This document shows, one piece after another, positions 60,693-64,000 of a stretch of 64,000 nucleotides of DNA. The notes beneath the pieces are model-generated. The model saw only the letters and a list, made by a program, of their open reading frames with translations, had not been told where the DNA came from and made no database searches. Every line of letters begins with the position of its first letter. The first letter of the stretch is position 1. Location: NCBI RefSeq assembly GCF_000613245.1, contig NZ_HG964937.1, positions 1,186,642-1,250,641 on the forward strand, in the 5' to 3' direction. Made by a program: the position numbers and the translations under genes. Source of the stretch: Mycobacterium asiaticum DSM 44297. GTDB lineage: Bacteria; Actinomycetota; Actinomycetes; Mycobacteriales; Mycobacteriaceae.

Positions 60693-63275
60693 GTGAGGGT
60701 CGCGGTCACCGGAGCCGGCGGCGTGCTCGGCCGCGGCCTGGTCGCCCGACTGCTCAGCCAGGGACACGAAGTCACCGGCCTCGGCCGTCACCGGCCCGAA
60801 AGTTGGCCCAGCACAGCTGAATTCGTTATCGGCGACATCCGCGATGGCGCCGCGGTCCGTCGCGCCGTCGCCGGGACGGACGTGGTGGCGCATTGCGCGT
60901 GGGCGCGCCGTGATCACGGCCAGGCCAACCTAACCGGGGCCGCCAACCTGCTGGCCGCGGCCGCGGAGTCGGGCAACCCCCGCATCGTGTTCGCGTCGTC
61001 GGCGCACGTATACGGCGCAGGAGCAAAGCCCGCGAGCGAGCAGGACCCGGTGCGCCCGGCGACGCCCGAGGGGCGGCTGCGGGCGCGGGTCGAGGAGACG
61101 CTGGCGCAGTCCGGCCTGCAGTGGGTGGCGATCCGCTTTCCCCTGGTGGTGGGACGCGGCGTCGACAACGAGCTGCGCCGGCTGCTGGCCCGGCCGCTGC
61201 TCCGCGCGAGCTCAGCCGACCGCAGCGTGCAGGTGATCCACACCGACGACGCGCTGCGGCTGTTCACCACCGCCCTCGTCCAACCTGACATCAGCAGCGG
61301 CGCAATAAATATTGCCGCTGACGGAACACCGACCCTGCGGCAGCTCGCGGCGGCGCTGGGCCGCCCGCTGCTTCCCGGGCTCGCCCGGCTGGGACGCTCG
61401 GCTTTGCCGGATGTCGCTCTAATGGACACCACCAGGCTGCACGACGAGTGGGGCTTCACGCCCGCGTGGACGGCCGAGGAATGCCTGGAAGATTTCGCGC
61501 TCGCAGTGCGCGGCCGGGTCTCGCTAGGCAAGCGGGTGCTGTCGTTGCCCTGGCGGCTGGCGCCCATCCAGGACCTACCCGCCGTGGACACCCCCGCCGA
61601 CGACGGGGTGGTACCAAGACTGGCCGGGCCGCAGGGCGTCAACGGCGAATTCGACACTCCGATCGACCCCCGGTTCCCCACCTTCCTGGCTACCAACCTC
61701 TCCGAGGCGCTGCCCGGCCCATTCTCGCCGGCGTCGGCGTCGGTCACCGTGCGCGGCCTGCGCGCCGGCGGCGTAGGCATCGCCGAACGGCTGCGTCCTG
61801 GCGGGATCGTGCAGAAAGAGATCGCGATGCGCACCGTCGCGGTCTTCGCGCACCGGCTCTACGGGGCGATCACGTCGGCGCATTTCATGGCCGAGACGGT
61901 GCCGTTCGCCAAGCCTTCGACCATCGTCAGCAACAGCGGGTTCTTTGGGCCCAGCATGGCTTCGCTGCCGATCTTTGGTGCCGAACGCCCGCCCTCGCAA
62001 ACCAATCCGGTCCGCAGGCAACTACGCAACATCCGCAATATCGGCGTGTTCGGGGTCAACCTGGTCGGCCTGAGTGCCGGCTCGCCGCTGGACACCGATG
62101 ACTACCTGAGCGACATCGACCGGCTGGAGCAACTGGTCGGCAGCGACGTCAGCGGACTCGACGATCGCCGGCTGCGCAGCCTGATCCTGTTGGCCCGCGA
62201 TCACGTCGTGCACGGCTGGCTGCTGGCCTCCGGGTCGTTCATGCTCTGCGCCGCGTTCAACGTGCTGCTGCGCGGGCTGTGCGGGCGCGACACCGCGCCG
62301 GCGGCCGGACCCCAACTGGTCAGCGCGCGCTCGGTGGAAGCGGTGCAGCGGCTGGTGGTCGCCGCGCGGCGCGATCCCACGGTGATCCGGGTGCTGGCCG
62401 AACCCGGGGAGCGGCTGGGCAAGCTGGCGGTGGAGGCGCCCGAGTTCCACGCCGAGGTGTTTGCCGAGCTGGACCTGATGGGGCACCGCGGTCCGGCGGA
62501 GGTCGAGATGCTGTCGACCAGCTACGCCGACGACCCTGAACTGCTGGTCCGCATGGTCACCAAGGCGCTGAGCGCACCGCCCGCGCCGCAGCCCCGACAC
62601 GCACGGATTCCTTTGCACGCCAGGCCCGTTGCGCTGCTGGCGGCCCGGCAGCTGAGGGACCGGGAAGTCCGGCGGGACCGGATGGTGCGGGCCATCTGGG
62701 TGCTGCGAGGACTGCTGCGCGAATATGGCCGCCGGCTGGCCGAATCCGGCGCCTTCCAATCCGCCGACGACGTCTTCTACCTGTTGGTCGACGAACTGGA
62801 TGCGTTGCCGCCCAACGTCGCCGAGCTGGTGGCGCGGCGCCGCGCCGAGCAGCGCCGGTTGGTCGGCGTCGTTCCGCCCACTGTGTTCAGCGGGTCCTGG
62901 GAGCCCACCGTGGTGGCGCCGCCGGCGCTGGCCGGCGGCGACACTCTGCGCGGTGTCGGTGTCTGCGGCGGCAAGGTGCGCGGCCGGGTGCGGATCGTGC
63001 GACCGGAGACCATCGACGATCTGCAGCCCGGCGAGATCCTGGTCGCCGAGGTGACCGACGTCGGCTACACCGCCGCGTTCTGCTATGCCGCCGCGGTGGT
63101 CACCGAACTCGGCGGGCCCATGTCGCATGCGGCGGTGGTGGCCCGCGAATTCGGATTTCCTTGTGTGGTCGACGTCCAGGGCGCTACCCGGTCGCTGCCG
63201 CCGGGCGCCCTGATCGAGGTGGACGGCAGCACCGGCGAGATCCACGTGCTCGACCCCGCCAAATCCCCGATCTAG
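60693..63275 (+). CDS. NAD-dependent epimerase-like / PEP-utilising mobile-domain fusion protein (Rv2047c-like)
   Basis: The 860-residue protein has three parts. Residues 1-~270 are an extended SDR (VAVTGAGGVLGRGLVARLL, IVFASSAHVYGAG). Residues ~310-770 are a large mycobacteria-specific region rich in charged helices. The last ~95 residues are a PEP-utilising mobile domain with the phosphohistidine-type motif LGGPMSHAAVVAREFGFPCVV. The ATP-grasp domain normally paired with that mobile domain is not recognisable. It follows pks12 by 20 bp on the same strand, as Rv2047c does in M. tuberculosis, suggesting a shared pathway. The start is GTG 60693. Confidence 0.85.
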   Translation: MRVAVTGAGGVLGRGLVARLLSQGHEVTGLGRHRPESWPSTAEFVIGDIRDGAAVRRAVAGTDVVAHCAWARRDHGQANLTGAANLLAAAAESGNPRIVFASSAHVYGAGAKPASEQDPVRPATPEGRLRARVEETLAQSGLQWVAIRFPLVVGRGVDNELRRLLARPLLRASSADRSVQVIHTDDALRLFTTALVQPDISSGAINIAADGTPTLRQLAAALGRPLLPGLARLGRSALPDVALMDTTRLHDEWGFTPAWTAEECLEDFALAVRGRVSLGKRVLSLPWRLAPIQDLPAVDTPADDGVVPRLAGPQGVNGEFDTPIDPRFPTFLATNLSEALPGPFSPASASVTVRGLRAGGVGIAERLRPGGIVQKEIAMRTVAVFAHRLYGAITSAHFMAETVPFAKPSTIVSNSGFFGPSMASLPIFGAERPPSQTNPVRRQLRNIRNIGVFGVNLVGLSAGSPLDTDDYLSDIDRLEQLVGSDVSGLDDRRLRSLILLARDHVVHGWLLASGSFMLCAAFNVLLRGLCGRDTAPAAGPQLVSARSVEAVQRLVVAARRDPTVIRVLAEPGERLGKLAVEAPEFHAEVFAELDLMGHRGPAEVEMLSTSYADDPELLVRMVTKALSAPPAPQPRHARIPLHARPVALLAARQLRDREVRRDRMVRAIWVLRGLLREYGRRLAESGAFQSADDVFYLLVDELDALPPNVAELVARRRAEQRRLVGVVPPTVFSGSWEPTVVAPPALAGGDTLRGVGVCGGKVRGRVRIVRPETIDDLQPGEILVAEVTDVGYTAAFCYAAAVVTELGGPMSHAAVVAREFGFPCVVDVQGATRSLPPGALIEVDGSTGEIHVLDPAKSPI

Positions 63276-63328
63276 GCAACGACTAGAGCTAATCTGTCCT
63301 GCACATCCGGCAAGCCGGGAGGTTCGCG

Positions 63329-64000
63329 ATGTCGTTCGTGGCTGTGACGCCCGAGTCGATGGCAGCTGCCGCAGCAGATTTGGCGACCATCGGTTCGGCG
63401 CTCAACGCGGCCAACGCAATTGCCGCGGCTCCCACCACCGAACTGCTCGCCGCCGGCGCCGACGAAGTGTCCGCCGCCGTCGCGGCGCTGTTCGGCCGGC
63501 ACGGTCAGTTCTATCAAGCACTCGGCGCCCAAGCGGAAGCCTTGCACGCCCAGTTCGTGCGCGCTCTCATCGCGAGTGCGGCGGCATACGCCGGTGCGGA
63601 GGTCGCCAGTGCGGCGGCCCTGCCAGGGCCGATCAACGACCTGCTCAACCTGATCAACCTGCCGACCCAGCTGTTGCTGGGACGTCCGCTGATCGGCAAC
63701 GGTGCCGACGGCGCGGCGGGCACCGGTGCCGACGGTGGGGCCGGCGGTCTGCTGTTCGGCAACGGCGGGGCGGGCGGGTCTGGCGGCGGCGGGCATCCCG
63801 CAGGCGGAAGAGGCGGTGCCGCAGGGCTTTTCGGCAACGGCGGGGCCGGTGGCGCCGGAGCTGCCGGTGCGGTCGGCGGCACCGGTGGAAACGGCGGCTG
63901 GCTGTTCGGCAACGGCGGGGCCGGGGGAGCGGGCGGTGACGCCGCCGCCGGCATCGGAGGCCTGGGCGGCGCCGGCGGGCAGGCGATCCTGTTTGGGCGC
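63329..64000 (+). CDS. PE_PGRS family protein, 5' part (runs off the window)
   Basis: ATG 63329 follows GGGAGG. The first ~95 residues are a PE domain (MSFVAVTPESMAAAAADLATI, with FGRHGQFYQALGAQAEALHAQF), followed by the linker PTQLLLGRPLIGNGADG. Gly-Gly-Ala/Gly-Gly-X repeats (GGAGGLLFGNGGAGG and related) then continue to the window edge, so the length is unknown. PE_PGRS proteins are exported by ESX-5 to the cell surface in slow-growing mycobacteria. The gene is in the typical position after the Rv2047c-like gene only by chance as far as I know. Confidence 0.92.
   Translation, partial: MSFVAVTPESMAAAAADLATIGSALNAANAIAAAPTTELLAAGADEVSAAVAALFGRHGQFYQALGAQAEALHAQFVRALIASAAAYAGAEVASAAALPGPINDLLNLINLPTQLLLGRPLIGNGADGAAGTGADGGAGGLLFGNGGAGGSGGGGHPAGGRGGAAGLFGNGGAGGAGAAGAVGGTGGNGGWLFGNGGAGGAGGDAAAGIGGLGGAGGQAILFGR
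63729..64000 (+). repeat. PGRS GC-rich repeats
   Basis: Repeated GGCAACGGCGGGGC(C/G)GG(C/T)GG units encode the GNGGAGG motifs of the PE_PGRS tail. Copies are visible at about 63759, 63834 and 63909, spaced ~75 bp apart and embedded in a longer repeat that includes CTGTTCGGCAAC. Such arrays are prone to recombination and mis-assembly. Confidence 0.8.

Overview
The window is high-G+C DNA from a slow-growing Mycobacterium. The evidence is a PE_PGRS gene at the right edge, a PPE gene, RbpA, a two-module Pks12-type mycoketide synthase, a BlaC-type beta-lactamase, F420-type split-barrel proteins, and gene order that largely follows the M. tuberculosis block Rv2092c-Rv2047c as I remember it. I cannot name the species from sequence alone.

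Layout. (1) 1-3155: the helY tail, a DUF4333 membrane protein, a 5'-3' exonuclease-like protein and pepE. (2) 3152-9733, minus strand: a five-gene cassette (DUF2563 small protein, 801-aa helical protein, Ala/Gly/Pro-rich protein, one-TM protein, 729-aa Pro-rich protein with a DUF5632/DUF5631-like C-terminus) resembling a type VII secretion-associated locus, with a patch near 50% G+C. (3) 9899-11771: a secreted PI-PLC-like protein and an F420 biliverdin-reductase-like protein. (4) 11807-20929: cobalamin genes (SDR-cobL-cobM-cobK on plus; cobG-cobH-cobIJ on minus) enclosing a PPE2-like gene and blaC; cobL carries a one-base frameshift between its CbiE and CbiT halves. (5) 20993-32989: an accessory block with a hydrolase, FAD oxidoreductase, SnoaL-like protein, sulfonate uptake/desulfonation operon (ssuCBAD), two MpaB/DUF2236 oxygenase-like genes divergent from a TetR gene, an SDR and a molybdopterin oxidoreductase. 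(6) 33046-36618: cobN. (7) 36682-40508, minus: DUF1214 protein, sulfotransferase, TetR and SDR, behind a 27-bp palindrome. (8) 40631-47809: FDOR, dienelactone hydrolase, FxsA, a 44-aa protein, amidohydrolase, lnt and ppm1 as separate genes, rbpA, and a small Cys-rich protein. (9) 48162-63275: pks12, broken by four clustered frameshifts, and an Rv2047c-like protein. (10) 63329-end: the start of a PE_PGRS gene.

Functional logic. CobI, G, J, M, K, L, H and N cover most of the aerobic corrin-ring route. The ssu genes and the molybdopterin (sulfite-oxidase-type) enzyme could form a sulfur-handling neighbourhood. Lnt and Ppm1 act in lipoprotein acylation and polyprenyl-phosphomannose synthesis, and Pks12 makes the mycoketide chain of mannosyl phosphomycoketide antigens. 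Several genes have a TANNNT -10 hexamer 6-8 nt before the start codon, the geometry of leaderless mycobacterial transcripts. I saw no tRNA, rRNA, CRISPR array, transposase or clear cobalamin riboswitch.
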